From the NCBI RefSeq assembly GCF_028640845.1, contig NC_080543.1, forward strand, positions 15,347,858 to 15,411,857: a stretch of 64,000 nt of DNA, read 5' to 3'. This stretch comes from Ahaetulla prasina (Eukaryota > Chordata > Lepidosauria > Squamata > Colubridae). Positions within the stretch are counted from its first letter, which is position 1. The number at the start of each line of letters is the position of its first letter. Positions 51,350-62,185 of this stretch are shown here, one piece after another. A program made the position numbers and the translations under genes. Under the pieces are notes generated by a model that did not search any database, was not told where the DNA came from, and saw only the letters and a list, made by a program, of their open reading frames with translations.

Positions 51350-52277
51350 CCCTTTCCCCCCCTCATGCCCAGCTGAACCGTGCGATCATCAGAGGGTTTT
51401 TTTACTTTTAAAAGCATTTTTTCTTCAGCTGAAAAAATGCTTTTAAAAGTAAAAAAAAAAAGCCTCTGATGATCGCGCGGCTCAGCTGGGATTGTCAGAA
51501 TCCTTTCAAAGCATTTTTTCTACAAGCTCTTTAGCCAAAGAGGCTGTAAAAAAAAAAAGCTTTGAAAGGGTTCTGGCGATCAGGCAACTCACTTGGAATC
51601 GTCAGAATCCTTTCAAAGCACTTTTTCTACAAGCTCTTCAGCCAAAGAGGTTGTAGAAAAAATGCTTTTAAAAGTTAAAAAAAAAAAAAGTTGGCCATGC
51701 CCACCCAGTCACATTAACCCTCCCACCAAGCCATGTGTTGTGACTCCAGCCCCCGAACCTGGCCCCATGCCCGAAAGTGACTCCGAGAGTGAGGGGGAAG
51801 GGCGGGTAAGGCTTACCTTGGGAGCACCGATTCCTTTGGCTCGGCTCCACGAGCCAGAACCAGACCAGTCGGAGGATGTCATCCCCTGATTCCTCCCTTC
51901 CCCAGGCTACGCCTTCAGACCCAGCTGATAATAATAATCAAGCTTGGCTTGACCCGCGCTTCAGAAGATTAGAGAGGCGGCGTCATCAAAAGGAAGGGTG
52001 GGGCAGGAGCCCCATCCCACAGGATATATAAGGAGCTTTGGGACTGCTCTCACTCCACGGGAAGCAAAGTTTAGCTGAACCGTTTCAAAAAGAGCTGAAA
52101 GTCTTGCTACGTGAGTCATTTGTTTGAACTTTGGCAGGCAGCTGCGATTTCTCTGCCAGGACTGATAAGAGCCGTGAATCCACTGGCTGTAGGCCAGCTC
52201 GTTGATCCAAAGTGGGGAAGGAGACAGAACACCATGGCCATAGAATCGGTGATAAAATTTTTTACATTTCAACCCTG
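51350..52277 (-). mobile_element. hAT element with hairpins, holding a solo LTR
   Basis: Right end TTTTTTACATTTCAACCCTG (52277). The interior has the hairpin arm 'acttttaaaagcattttttc' several times (51400-51680) and 'ggccatgcccacccagtcac'. The left end is decayed. Reverse relative of 8955-9450. Confidence 0.75.
51736..52231 (+). mobile_element. Solo LTR, acidic-frame family, copy 6
   Basis: 496 bp, TGTTGTGACTCC to GGAGACAGAACA, with a perfect 5-bp duplication ccatg (51731-51735, 52232-52236). Removing it restores the hAT sequence seen at 8955-9010, which proves the limits. TATATAA at 52025-52031. The frame from base 2 is open to 51889 (PESDSESEGEG), then shifted by a short deletion relative to copy 4. 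Confidence 0.95.
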
Positions 52278-52351
52278 ATTCTAACCATTGCGCCACCCTG
52301 GTTGTAAGCAGATGACTACATGTATTTTAGTCACCTTCTATTACCATAGGG

Positions 52352-52755
52352 CAGGGGTGTCAAACTCAAGGCCCCAGAGTTGGATCCGGCCTTCGGGTTG
52401 CTTAGATCTGGCCCGTGGGGCTGTCCTGGAAACCACAAAAGACTGGCCCGCACTGTGCCTCTGCCAGTGAAAACAGAGCTCAGGAGGGCCACGTGCAGCC
52501 CGCCCGAGCTCCATTTTTGCTGGCAGAGGGTTTCAGAAAATGGACCTCGGGAGGGCTGTTTTCACTGACAGGGGATTGTAGGAAGCTGTCGCAGCCAAAA
52601 ACGGAGCTTGGGAGCCCATTTTCGCTGGCAGAGGGCTCGGGGCACCACAGCTGCCTCTGACACGAGTGAGGTTGAGCTGGCCACGCCCCCCTCCCCCCCC
52701 CCCCGATGTCAAACACAACCCTCGGCCCTCAATGAAATCGAGTTTGACATCCCTG
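52352..52755. mobile_element. hAT element (CAGGGGTGTCAAAC family)
   Basis: Begins CAGGGGTGTCAAACTC, ends GAGTTTGACATCCCTG. The 8-bp flanks do not match (ccataggg, ctaaagaa). Interior repeats 'gagggtttcagaaaatgg'-like phrases about every 60 bp. Confidence 0.8.
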
Positions 52756-53452
52756 CTAAAGAAAATCACAACGGCTAAATATGAAACTATTTCTTCCCCT
52801 CTGTCCAGCCAAGTGTAATATTATTATAAAGAAGAATGGGACACCGCCATTCCTTTTATCCATCTTTTTAAATCCGCTGTGCCATTCTTTTTCACCGGAC
52901 AATCACAGCCAGGAGCGCAGCAGCCACGTCGTGCACTTGAATTTACGAAGAACCTTTTTTTTTGCTATTATTTAAGGCAGACCGTAATTGCAGCCGCTCA
53001 GAATGCAGCCGATTTAATTCCCTGTTCATTTCTCTTTAATACTGTGTAGGAAGACAGCAGGACATCAATATTACCAGAAGTCGTTGTTGTTTTTTTTCTG
53101 AAATAAATTCCTGACTGAACCTTAAAAAGATTTCCCTAACACAGACAGGGAAGGTAAACATGTTTTTCACATAAATTTCCTCTCACTAGAACAACAGGAG
53201 GTTCTTTTATAAAAATCCGCAGCTCGCTTTTACACCCCTTCGGTGCCAATGAAAGAAAACAAGTTCCCGCCGCAATGTTAAGAGACTCATTCAGCTTCAG
53301 CCTGATTTGGTCAGCAGGTTGCCTAATTTTTCCCCCCCCTGTTCAATGTGAAGCCACGGGGATAATATGTGGGTCCATATGGGACGGAAGAAGGCAAAAC
53401 GAATACTTCATTGGCCCATATCTCGATTTTCCCCAACACAAGCATGTTTTAT
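52756..53452. other. Repeat-poor stretch, no gene recognised
   Basis: No mobile element recognised. Balanced base composition; a candidate for single-copy intron DNA. Confidence 0.4.
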
Positions 53453-53965
53453 AGGTAGCCCTTAACTTACGACCGGTCACTTAGCAACCATTGGAAATTA
53501 AAACTTGACCTCCTGGGGATCGGGGGGACTCATGACCTGGATTTTAACTTCTGGCAGTGCCCTCCTCCCAGTCTGGTTACATGACTGCACTTTGGGCACC
53601 TGGCAACTGTGAAATAATAGAAAACTCTTGTGACTCAGGTATTAAGATTTTGCCAGTGGTTTGCTCTCCAAGTTTGTTTTGATTTAGTTTCTGAATGTTT
53701 CGTTACCAGACTAGGTAACATCATCAGCAGGGTTTTCTTTTCCTATTATGTAGGCAACTGATCTGCATTTATGCCTGTTTGTAGAGTCCCCCAGTCCCAC
53801 GAGCTGTTGGGTCACTTAATAATGGTGGTGTTTGCTCAACAACCAAAGCGAAAAAGGTCATAAAATTGGGTCTATCACATAGGTGACCCAATGTACGAGC
53901 ATCACGAGTTACAACCATGATAGGCAGACTCCATTAAAGTCATAACTCAAGGACTTCCTGTATTG
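53453..53965. mobile_element. Tigger-like variant with Penelope-like insert
   Basis: 'ataggtagcccttaacttac' to 'aactcaaggacttcctgt'. 53650-53755 is a reverse Penelope-like terminus ('ccagactaggtaacatcatc'). Confidence 0.6.
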
Positions 53966-54125
53966 ACCTGACCATTAGAAGATGAGTCTTAGTGGCCTAG
54001 AATTTAGAAAATTCTAGGAAGACTAGTACAATACAAATATGGTGAATAAGTTTCACTATATCTTGATTCATTCTTCCCAGCAGAATATTCCTATTGTGCA
54101 GACATCTGAGGTTGATACAGTGGAT

Positions 54126-54445
54126 CAGGGGTCTCCAATCCCAAGGCCGTGACCCATTACCAGGTTGTGGCTGATTTGGAAACTGGTCACACAAGTGGCG
54201 GGCCAGCACATACAGTGCGCGAGCAGTTCGACTTGAGTGAGCAGCAGGCCAGCACGTGTGCACACACATAACGCGCAACTCAACTTGGGCAAATCAAGTT
54301 ACATGCGCGTGCACACTGACCCGCTCTTGCAGATGTAGAGCTACATGTTCATGGGTGTGAGCACCAGCCTGCTGCTTGCGTGGCCAGTTCCCGTCTACCC
54401 CTCCCCCCAGCTGGGCTGCCAAGCCATAAAGCTTGGAGACCACTG
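54126..54445. mobile_element. Charlie-like hAT element
   Basis: Begins CAGGGGTCTCCAATCCC, ends AAAGCTTGGAGACCACTG. Flanks cagtggat and tactagat agree at five of eight. Confidence 0.7.
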
Positions 54446-54474
54446 TACTAGATATTGTACTCTATGGCTGGGGT

Positions 54475-54608
54475 CTCCAACCTTGGCAACTTTAAGCCTG
54501 GAGGACTTCAACTCCCAAAATGCCCCAGCCAGCTTTGCTTTGCTGGCTGGGGAATTCTAGGAGTTACAGTCCTCCAGGCTTAAAGTTGCCAAGGTTGGAG
54601 ACCCCTGA
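54475..54608. mobile_element. Palindromic MITE
   Basis: Arms 'ctccaaccttggcaacttta' and its complement around an 'agctttgctttgctggctgg' centre. Confidence 0.85.
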
Positions 54609-54784
54609 AGTCTATGGTGTTCCAGCGAAGTGAATTTCAAAATTCCTTCTAACGATCTTGCAGACAAATAGGCTGTGATATAATGGACTTAGAAATAAGG
54701 GAACTACAGAAAACGTAATTTCTGAAATTTCAATGTCACCCCATTCTCTCAGATTCTGAAGTGCATATAATCATAATACATATA

Positions 54785-55015
54785 CCCTGTTTCCCCAAAA
54801 ATTAGACCCAACCGGAAAATAAGTCCTAGCTAGCATGATTTTTCAGGATGCTCAAAATATAAGCCCTACCCCCAAAATAAGCCTCAGTTAAGATTGTCAG
54901 CCAGATGGGTGCATTTATTATCGTATTTTCCCAAAAATAAGACCTAACCACAGGCCTAATGAGTCTTTTGGAGCAAAAATTAATATAAGATACGGTCTTA
55001 TTTTCAGGGAAATAT
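54785..55015. mobile_element. TA-flanked MITE (CCCCAAAAATTAGAC family)
   Basis: 'ccctgtttccccaaaaatta' to 'tcttattttcagggaaata', with TA on both sides. Closest to 3782-4019. Confidence 0.75.
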
Positions 55016-55094
55016 ATACCACTCGGCTAGGAAGCACAGAAACGAAGACAGTAACATCCACAGGTGACAATCCAGATCTCAGAATCCTCTAAAT

Positions 55095-55257
55095 GAGTGG
55101 TTCTCAACCTGCATTGTTGTCACAGAGAGTCTTAAGAGAAGAGAGAAATGTTGATTTAAATCCTGAGGTAAGCCTTGGGGGGATCCGTGACCATGGTCCA
55201 TGGCCAGAAAAGGTATTTACAGGGGGCCCATGGTGAAGAAAATGTTGAGAACCACTG
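55095..55257. mobile_element. Small hAT element (GTGGTTCTCAACC ends)
   Basis: 163 bp with a perfect 8-bp duplication ctctaaat (55087-55094, 55258-55265). Ends GAGTGGTTCTCAACC and GTTGAGAACCACTG. Confidence 0.9.
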
Positions 55258-55372
55258 CTCTAAATGGTATCTCAAGGACTACTGTTTTTTATGGTCCTAC
55301 GGAAGAGGGTGGGGGCAGTCCAGATGAAGAAGGGCAAACAGAAGGAGGCATCCATTGGGGAAGACTCAATGA

Positions 55373-55508
55373 CAGGTAGTCCTCGACTTACAACAGTTCA
55401 TTTAGTGACTGTTTGAAGTTACAACGGCACTGAAAAAAGTGACTTATGCCTGTTTTGCACACTTACGATTGTTGCGTTTACAACATGAACTGTTGTAAGT
55501 CGAGGAGT
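55373..55508. mobile_element. Short Tigger-like MITE
   Basis: Only the two ends of the family joined with little interior ('aggtagtcctcgacttacaa' and 'gaactgttgtaagtcgagga'). Confidence 0.8.
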
Positions 55509-55983
55509 ATAGAATTGCTCTTTTTAAGGATTACTTGATCCTGGTGGCTGCGTGCTCTAATACAGCTTTGGAAGAACACACACTTTATTTCTCATTCTTT
55601 TTTTGGACCTGAAGTTCAGTAACAGAGTTCCCAGAATATTATCTGTAATGTTTTATGTTTGACCTTATATGCTGGCACGTCTACAGCATCTCAAAACCTG
55701 CATAATTTTTCCTGTTCCTACTTCAGCATGGTCCTCATGAGAGCAACATAACACATGGTTCTGTTTCCTGCTGCTTCTTATTAATTATTGTTATTAACTT
55801 CTGATAATTACTACCTTGAGGTATAATTTCAGCGCAACAGAAACAGCTCTTAGATGATGAACTCTCTTCCTCCCTAATGATTCCCATGTATTGCACCAAA
55901 TATAAAATCTCCAAATTATATTATACAAAATATGACATCTTATTCTGTACCATAACAGCAAGAAAAAAAAATCCACATATTTA
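55509..55983. other. No gene recognised
   Basis: No exon or repeat recognised. Confidence 0.4.
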
Positions 55984-56470
55984 TAGAATCATGCAATGTA
56001 AAAACCGAAAGATATCTTGATCATTAAATCCAATGCTTCCCAAACCTTTTCCTTCATTAATCAAAACTGATTACGAAAATTTTATTGAATTTGTCCGGTT
56101 GTTAAGTCTCTTCCTCCTGCACTGTTGAAACTTCAAACGGGCACTGAATGAATGGTCATAACTTGAGGACTACCTGTATCCTAAAAGCAGTTTATCGTTG
56201 CCTGATCTTTACATCATTTCAGCAAATTAATCATTGGTAATTTCATTGATTTTTGTCTTAATGGGGAGATTTGAGAACATATTTTAATACAACATGGCAA
56301 TCTTTACGACAATTTAGACATAATGATGGGCCATGGGTTTGTGTACGGTTATCCAAAGAAAAACCAGTTTAGCCAATTTCGGCTAATTTATCCAGGTTTG
56401 GGAAGCACTGATCTAGTCCAGCTCCTGGCTCACTGCAAGAATCCACTCCAACTGTAATTTTAGCTCTTTA
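55984..56470 (-). mobile_element. CR1 tail split by a hAT
   Basis: 55984-56030 and 56414-56470 are the two parts of a reverse CR1 3' end. Between them 56031-56413 is a hAT (CAATGCTTCCCAAACC to GGTTTGGGAAGCACTG) that itself holds a Tigger-like relic (about 56090-56180). Confidence 0.65.
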
Positions 56471-56486
56471 GTGAGTTTTCCCACAA

Positions 56487-56618
56487 CTTGGTACCTTCCA
56501 AACGTGTTGTATTTCAACCTCCATCATTCCTAGCTAACATGGCAATCCCAGTTAAGAACGTTTAGAAGTTGAAACTCAGAATCCCAGAATCAGGAGGGTA
56601 CCAGGTTGGAAAACACTA
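56487..56618. mobile_element. Palindromic MITE, second type
   Basis: Arms 'acttggtaccttccaaacgt' and 'gggtaccaggttggaaaaca' around 'ctagctaacatggcaatccc'. Resembles a common amniote palindromic element. Confidence 0.65.
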
Positions 56619-57297
56619 TAATAAGAGTATTTATGAAATTTTTCAAAATGGAAGAATAAGGGAAACCGCTAGACAAAATAGTATATTTAGAGGCAAACTA
56701 ACCCCAAGCCAGCATCAGGAGCAAACCAGAGATCCTGATTTTTCTCCGTGCCTCTATACCAAGAAATGTATAATGGACACAACAATTCCCAACCCTAAAA
56801 GGCATACATACTATGGCTAAGTGGTTGCTGGGTAATCTGTTGCCGGGGTAGAATTTGCATATGGAATGCGGTATTCGGTAGGCAACAGACATCAGAAGAT
56901 GTTCATCCAATTGGCTTCAGGTATGGAAATGAGAGGCCTGGATGTGCAATTGCCCATATCTGAGTTAGCGGCTTCTTTTTCTTCTTTTTTTTAATATACA
57001 GCCTCTCCCACTCTGCATACAAATGCACGCCTCAGCAGCCTGACCCCAACCCGGTACTTTCCAACAGCACACTTAAAAGGAAAGCCGCCCTAGGGATGCA
57101 TGAGGCTCAGAAACCATCACAAATCACTCACTTTGGATCAAGAAAGGGGATGGGGGCAAGACGCATCCATCCACTCTCATCAAAGGAAAATATTCCGAAA
57201 GCTATTCTCAGTTAAAACAGGTTGCTTTCCCCTTTAAGGGCCAGTAAGGGGTCCTTTGGTAGTGTTCCTCAAGGACCATCAGGGGTGTCTGTGTGAG
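56619..57297. other. No gene recognised
   Basis: No exon or repeat recognised. Confidence 0.4.
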
Positions 57298-57305
57298 AGT
57301 GTGCT

Positions 57306-57742
57306 AGGGGTGGGCTTCAGATTCTTTTAGCAACAGGTTCGCGGCCCCGTTGCTGGGTGGGCGTGGCCATGGTGGGCGTGGCCTAGTCATCCGCCTGCAC
57401 CATGGACGGGTGTGTGTGCATTTTTCACTCTCCCCAGGCTCGAGGCGAAATCTGGGTACAGAGGCCCTCCAGAGGCTGGAAACAGGCCCGTTTCTGGACT
57501 TCCAGAACCTCTGGTAGGCCCGTTTTTTGCCCTCCCAGACCCTCTACATGGCCCCTGCACTTACCTGGAATGACGAACGGGCCGTGTGAAGACTCCTGGG
57601 AGGGGTGGAGTGGGAGAGACAGAATGGGAGAGGCGGGGTGGGCATAGCCAGCCAGGGATGGCATTTGGTGTTCGCCGAACACCAGTGATCCTTGTCTAGA
57701 GGATCGCCCAAACCCTGCCAAACCCCCAGGAGCCCACCCCTG
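57306..57742. mobile_element. hAT element (TAGGGGTGGGCTTC), best copy of its family
   Basis: 437 bp with a perfect 8-bp duplication gagtgtgc (57298-57305, 57743-57750). Ends TAGGGGTGGGCTTC and GGAGCCCACCCCTG. Two copies of 'tgggcgtggcc'. Confidence 0.92.
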
Positions 57743-57794
57743 GAGTGTGCCAAACTCACCATCTTTTGACACCTTGCCCTCTAGCAACAATCCA

Positions 57795-58676
57795 AAGAGG
57801 ACTGGGGAGTGCAGATTGAACCATATGAAGAACGGTTGCAGGAACTGGGTATGTCTAATTTAATGAAGAGAAGGACTAAGGGTGACGTGATAGCAGTCTT
57901 CCAGTATCTGATGGGCTTCTACAAAGAAGAAGGGGGTCAACCTGTTCTCTAAAGCACCAGAACTACATTCCACAGTTACATCATGTGAAGAAAGCCACCA
58001 GGTTCATGGCTGGTGGCTAACTTTAAATAGATCTTGTAATATCCTTGGAGTATCTCTATTCAAAACAAGAGCTAGGGATGACATGATAGCTGTATTCCAG
58101 TATTTGAGGGGCTGCCACAAAGAAGAGGAGGTCAACTTATTTTCCAAAACACCAGAAGGGAAGATAAGAAGCAATGGATGGAAACTAATCAAGGAGAGAA
58201 GCAACCTAGGAGAAAGTTCCTTGACCGTTAGATCCAGGGGTGAAAAACTCCCGGATCGGACCGGATCGTGCGATCCGGTAGCGATCGTGGCTGGTAGTTC
58301 GCCGATCCAGTAGCGTTGGCGGAGCAAAGCTCCGCCCACCCGCCCAGGTGTCATTACTTCCTGGTTTTAACCAGGAAGTAATGTTTTTTACCTTCTGCAC
58401 ATGTGCAGGCTTTGCACATGCATGTGACGCACACGCATGATCAAAGCGAGGACATGCACATGGCGTGTGCACTTCTAAACCGGTAAGAAAGGTAAGTAGA
58501 TTTCAACCCTGGTTAGAACTATTAATCAATGAAACAACTTGCCTCCAGAAATTGTGGGTGCTCCAACACTAGAAATTTTTAAGAAGAGATTGGACAACAA
58601 TTTGTCTGAAACGGTATCGTCTTTCCTGCTTGAGCAGGGGGTTGGACTACAAGATCTCCAGGAACCCTTCATATTT
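57795..58676 (+). mobile_element. Two CR1 LINE fragments, one split by a hAT
   Basis: 57795-57960 ('gaacggttgcaggaactggg') and 58062-58676 ('atgacatgatagctgtattc' to 'gggttggactacaagatctc'). The latter is interrupted by 58235-58511. Confidence 0.85.
58235..58511. mobile_element. hAT element (CAGGGGTGAAAAAC)
   Basis: Begins CAGGGGTGAAAAACTCC, ends AGATTTCAACCCTG. Flanks gttagatc (58227-58234) and gttagaac (58512-58519) agree at seven of eight. Internal inverted pair 'acttcctggttttaaccagg' near 58350. Confidence 0.88.
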
Positions 58677-58794
58677 TGATGCTTCTCTCTAGCATCATAA
58701 GACAATTGGCATCTTTTCCAAATGTCTTATATATTTATTTCAATTTACATACAGACTATTTTTATGACAAAAAAGTGTATCTATTTTATTTATA

Positions 58795-59000
58795 GGTAGT
58801 TCTTGACTTACAACCATTTGTTTAGTGACGGTTCAAAGATACAATGGCACTGAAAAAAGTAATTTATGACTATTTCCACACTTACCATTGTAGCACCCCC
58901 ATGATCACATGACCAAAATTTGGACCCTTGGCAACTGGATCATGTTCATGACAATTGCAGTGTCCCAAGGTCATGTGATCTTGCGACCTTCTGGTTTTCC
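58795..59000 (-). mobile_element. Tigger-like MITE, right part missing
   Basis: 'taggtagttcttgacttaca' to 'aaggtcatgtgatcttgcga'. Confidence 0.75.
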
Positions 59001-60117
59001 TTTCTCCCTCCCCCTTTTTCATCTGTGGCTTTTTTTTTGAAAATATCACCAAAAGAATTCTCATACCAGAGAAAGACACACAAATGATACTACTAAAAAT
59101 CTGCAGTATTTTCCGCTACGACATTTCATGGGCTGGATTCCCACGTTGTGCTAAGCCATTATTTACCACAGCTTACTAAATAAATCATAATTTGCTAGGG
59201 TCTCCCATGAGCCAAGCAAAACCCAAGATTTATAAATCTCAAAAGTTGGTTTCAGTCAACACGCTAAGACATAATTGAGCCATAATTAAGTTAACTTGCT
59301 GTACAAACTAGATTATGTAGATCCAGTTGAAGAGAATATATGTCACTCAGGACTAAACTGTCGACTTCTAGTCTGTGCTACCTTGTGCGTATTTTTGCTC
59401 AGTGGAATGGCCCGCTCTATGTAATTAAACTTATTTCTAAATTAATTTTACAATCGTGGGCCAAGAAATGGTTTTGCATGCTTGAACTCAGTCCTAAACG
59501 TATCAAACTCAGCTATATTCGCTCTTATTTCCAGTTTGGGAAAAACAACATTGCAGATGCATTCAGAGTATTGTATGCCTTCTGAACAACTTGAAATGGC
59601 AAATGCTTGCTCTCCCAAGCCATCCATAAATCAGGACTGACACCAGTAGATTATTACTCAATCTGTTCAAAGCACCAATATGGTCCTGAGAGAGCTGGCA
59701 TTATTTCAAAAACTGGTGAACGCTTGGTTAATATAAATGCATATATTTTATTACTATTATTTTTACCCTCAGCAGGCAATTTTGCAAACGAAACATCAGA
59801 TTAGAGACAAGGTAGGGCTTTCATTTCTGAACGTGTGCCTCCGAAACGGAAAGCCGCTTTGCAACAGCCTCGCTCCCTGAAACACCATTGATTCAATAGG
59901 GAAAAGATCCTGCCCACCCCACCCCGCCCTTTTGAAAGAAAGCCAATTTTACCGTGGCATCATTAAAGCGCTTTATATAAATATTAACCAAGAGAATTCT
60001 TCTGTGTCAAAAGTGGACACGCTTACTCTAAGCTCAGTGACTGCTTCAGCTGCCAGTAAACACTGGAAGAAAGGCGCCTGTTTCAAATTAATGTGTTTTT
60101 CAACTTGTGTATCACAA
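59001..60117. other. Repeat-poor stretch, no gene recognised
   Basis: About 1.1 kb without recognised mobile elements. Frames such as 59340-59585 lack identifiable domains or splice context. Confidence 0.4.
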
Positions 60118-60120
60118 GCA

Positions 60121-60158
<38 letters not shown>
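60118..60158 (+). repeat. (TG)n microsatellite
   Basis: About 19 TG units. Confidence 0.95.
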
Positions 60159-60161
<3 letters not shown>

Positions 60162-60312
60162 GGAGAGTGTTCATCAAGCAATTCCAGTTCACAAAACAAA
60201 AACAATTTTTTTATAACAATCGGGGAATTCAAATTCAAAGAATGCAGTTTAGGATTGCTGAGGGAACGTCCTCCAAGGAACTGGAGAGGCAGTTGGTCTA
60301 TATGAGATAGAC

Positions 60313-60827
60313 CAGTGGTAGTCAACTTGGTCCCTATCGCCCACTAGTGGGCGTACCAGCTTTCATGGTGGGCGGTAGGGGTTTTGTCCGATACTGAAGC
60401 ACTTTCCCTTTTTTTAATTTAATTGACTTTTTTTAAAAAAATCATAGCATTATTTAAAAACATTTTCATTAGGTTTTCATAAAATTCCCCGTGACAATTT
60501 AAATTTCTGAAAATATACTATTTGTATCACCCGTGCATAAGTTCAGTTCACGTTACGTAAGTGAAACTAAATGGCGCTATAGTGCGATGGCAAACAAAAG
60601 AGCCTCGTCCCAGAATAGCTTGCGCATCTCCCCCCACAGCACCCAGCTGTAACAGACAAGCAGAGCTGGTAGCTGGTGCCCGCCCCCCCAACCCCAATCC
60701 ATGATGCGCGAGAGGCATGCACAGACGACGATACATAGCGCATTACTGTGGAACCGGTGGGCGGTTAGAAAATTTTACTAAGAGATACAAAAGTGGGCGG
60801 TAGGTATAAAAAGGTTGACTACCCATG
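60313..60827 (+). mobile_element. SPIN (Space Invaders) hAT element, non-autonomous
   Basis: 515 bp, from CAGTGGTAGTCAACTTGG to AAAGGTTGACTACCCATG. The sub-terminal phrases 'cgcccactagtgggcg' and 'ggaaccggtgggcggttaga' are those of SPIN elements, known from horizontal transfer among mammals, frogs and squamates. Perfect 8-bp duplication agatagac (60305-60312, 60828-60835). The middle is replaced or diverged. No transposase. Confidence 0.88.
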
Positions 60828-60835
60828 AGATAGAC

Positions 60836-60924
60836 CAATGTTTCTCAACCTTTAAGATGGGTGGACTTCAACTCCCAGAATTCTCAGAGTTGAAGTCCAC
60901 CTGTCTTAAAGTTGCGAAACACTG
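60836..60924. mobile_element. Palindromic hAT-type MITE sharing the SPIN target site
   Basis: 89 bp, CAATGTTTCTCAACC to GCGAAACACTG, with arms 'gtggacttcaactcccagaa' and complement. Flanked by agatagac on both sides (60828-60835 and 60925-60932), the first shared with SPIN. Confidence 0.92.
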
Positions 60925-61095
60925 AGATAGACAATCTAAAAGATACCCTTCCTTATACAATCTGGTATGTTATCAGTAAAGACCTGCAACTAAACACCTA
61001 ATGACAATGTAGCTCCCACAGCCATTTGGGGGGCTGAATTCATACACATCTAGAAGACATGTATGAAGTTTGGAACCCTGGTCTATTTTGTATGT

Positions 61096-61447
61096 AAAAG
61101 GTAAAGGTTTCCCCTCACACATATATGCTAGTCGTTCCCGACTCTAGGGGGCAGTGCTTATCTCCGTTTCAAAGCCGAAGAGCCAGCGCTGTCCGAAGAC
61201 GTCTCCGTGGTCATGTGGCCGGCATGACTAAATGCCAAAGGCGCACAGAACGCTGTTACCTTCCCACCAAAGGTGGTCCCTATTTTTCTATTTGCATTTT
61301 TACGGGCTTTCGAACTGCTAGGTTGGCAGAAGCTGGGGCAAGTAATGGGAGCTCACCCCGTTATGCGGCACTAGGGATTCGAACCACTGAACTGCCAACC
61401 TTTCGATCGACAAGCTCAGTGTCTTAGCCACTGAGCCACCGCTTCCC
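61096..61447 (-). mobile_element. tRNA-derived SINE with BovB-like tail
   Basis: Nearly the same as 34320-34675. Minus-strand head 'gtggctcagtggctaagaca', B-box-like GTTCGAATC, tail 'agagtcgggaacgactagca'. Confidence 0.9.
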
Positions 61448-61751
61448 CTATTTTTGTAAGTAGCTATAAGCAAATGTTTTCTCTATTTCTAGAGAAAGAC
61501 TGTTCTCATCTCTATCCCTAAATCCAGTTCCCTCAAGACATACATTCTGGCATTCCTAGCTAGTATGCATCTTCATACATCTGAAGGCGTCAGGTTAGGA
61601 GATGAAAGGGAGGTCATGTTGCATGTATACTATGCTCTCCTCACGATTTGTTGTCCAAGAGAGTTATCTCACTTTATACAATGATGTGGATAATCCTAGC
61701 TGAGGTCAATGCAGTAGAATTTTACTTTGTGAGTAATACCTGATCTTTTTA
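61448..61751. other. No gene recognised
   Basis: No exon or repeat recognised. Confidence 0.4.
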
Positions 61752-62075
61752 ACAGATAAATGGCTGTCCAATCTCTTCTTAAAAACTTCCAGTGTTGGAG
61801 CACTCACAACTTCTGGAGGCAAGTTATTCCACTGATTAAATTTTCTAACTTTCAGGAAATTTCTCCTTAGTTCTAGGTTGCTTCTCCTCTTGATTATTTT
61901 CCATCCATTGCTTCTTGTCCTGCCTTCAGGTGCTTTGGAGAATAGCTTGACTCCCTCTTCTTTGTGGCAGTCCCTAAGATATTAGAACTCTGCTATCAGG
62001 TCACCTCTAATCCTTCTTTTCATTAAACAGACATACCCAATTTCTGCAATTGTTCTTGGTATCTCATCTAAGGTA
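61752..62075 (-). mobile_element. CR1 LINE ORF2-end fragment
   Basis: Plus strand 'aacttccagtgttggagcac', 'ccatccattgcttcttgtcc' and 'ttcaggtgctttggagaata' are the reverse of the CR1 C terminus seen at 4958-5483. Confidence 0.88.
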
Positions 62076-62099
62076 ATAGTTGTGCTTCAAGTACTGAGG

Positions 62100-62185
62100 G
62101 CCAATCATTTATTTTGATTTATTATTAAATTTATTTGACACCACCTTATTTTAAAATAACTCTGGGCGGCTTATAGTGTTAAGAT
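62100..62185 (-). repeat. L2-type LINE tail
   Basis: 'attaaatttatttgacacca' and 'actctgggcggcttatag'. Confidence 0.6.

Larger units (their letters stand above)
51165..52306 (-). mobile_element. Sauria-type SINE split by a hAT
   Basis: 51165-51347 is the 3' two thirds ('gcttatataccgcttcacag') and 52281-52306 the tRNA-like head ('accattgcgccaccctggtt'), both on the minus strand, separated by a hAT with an LTR inside. Confidence 0.75.
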
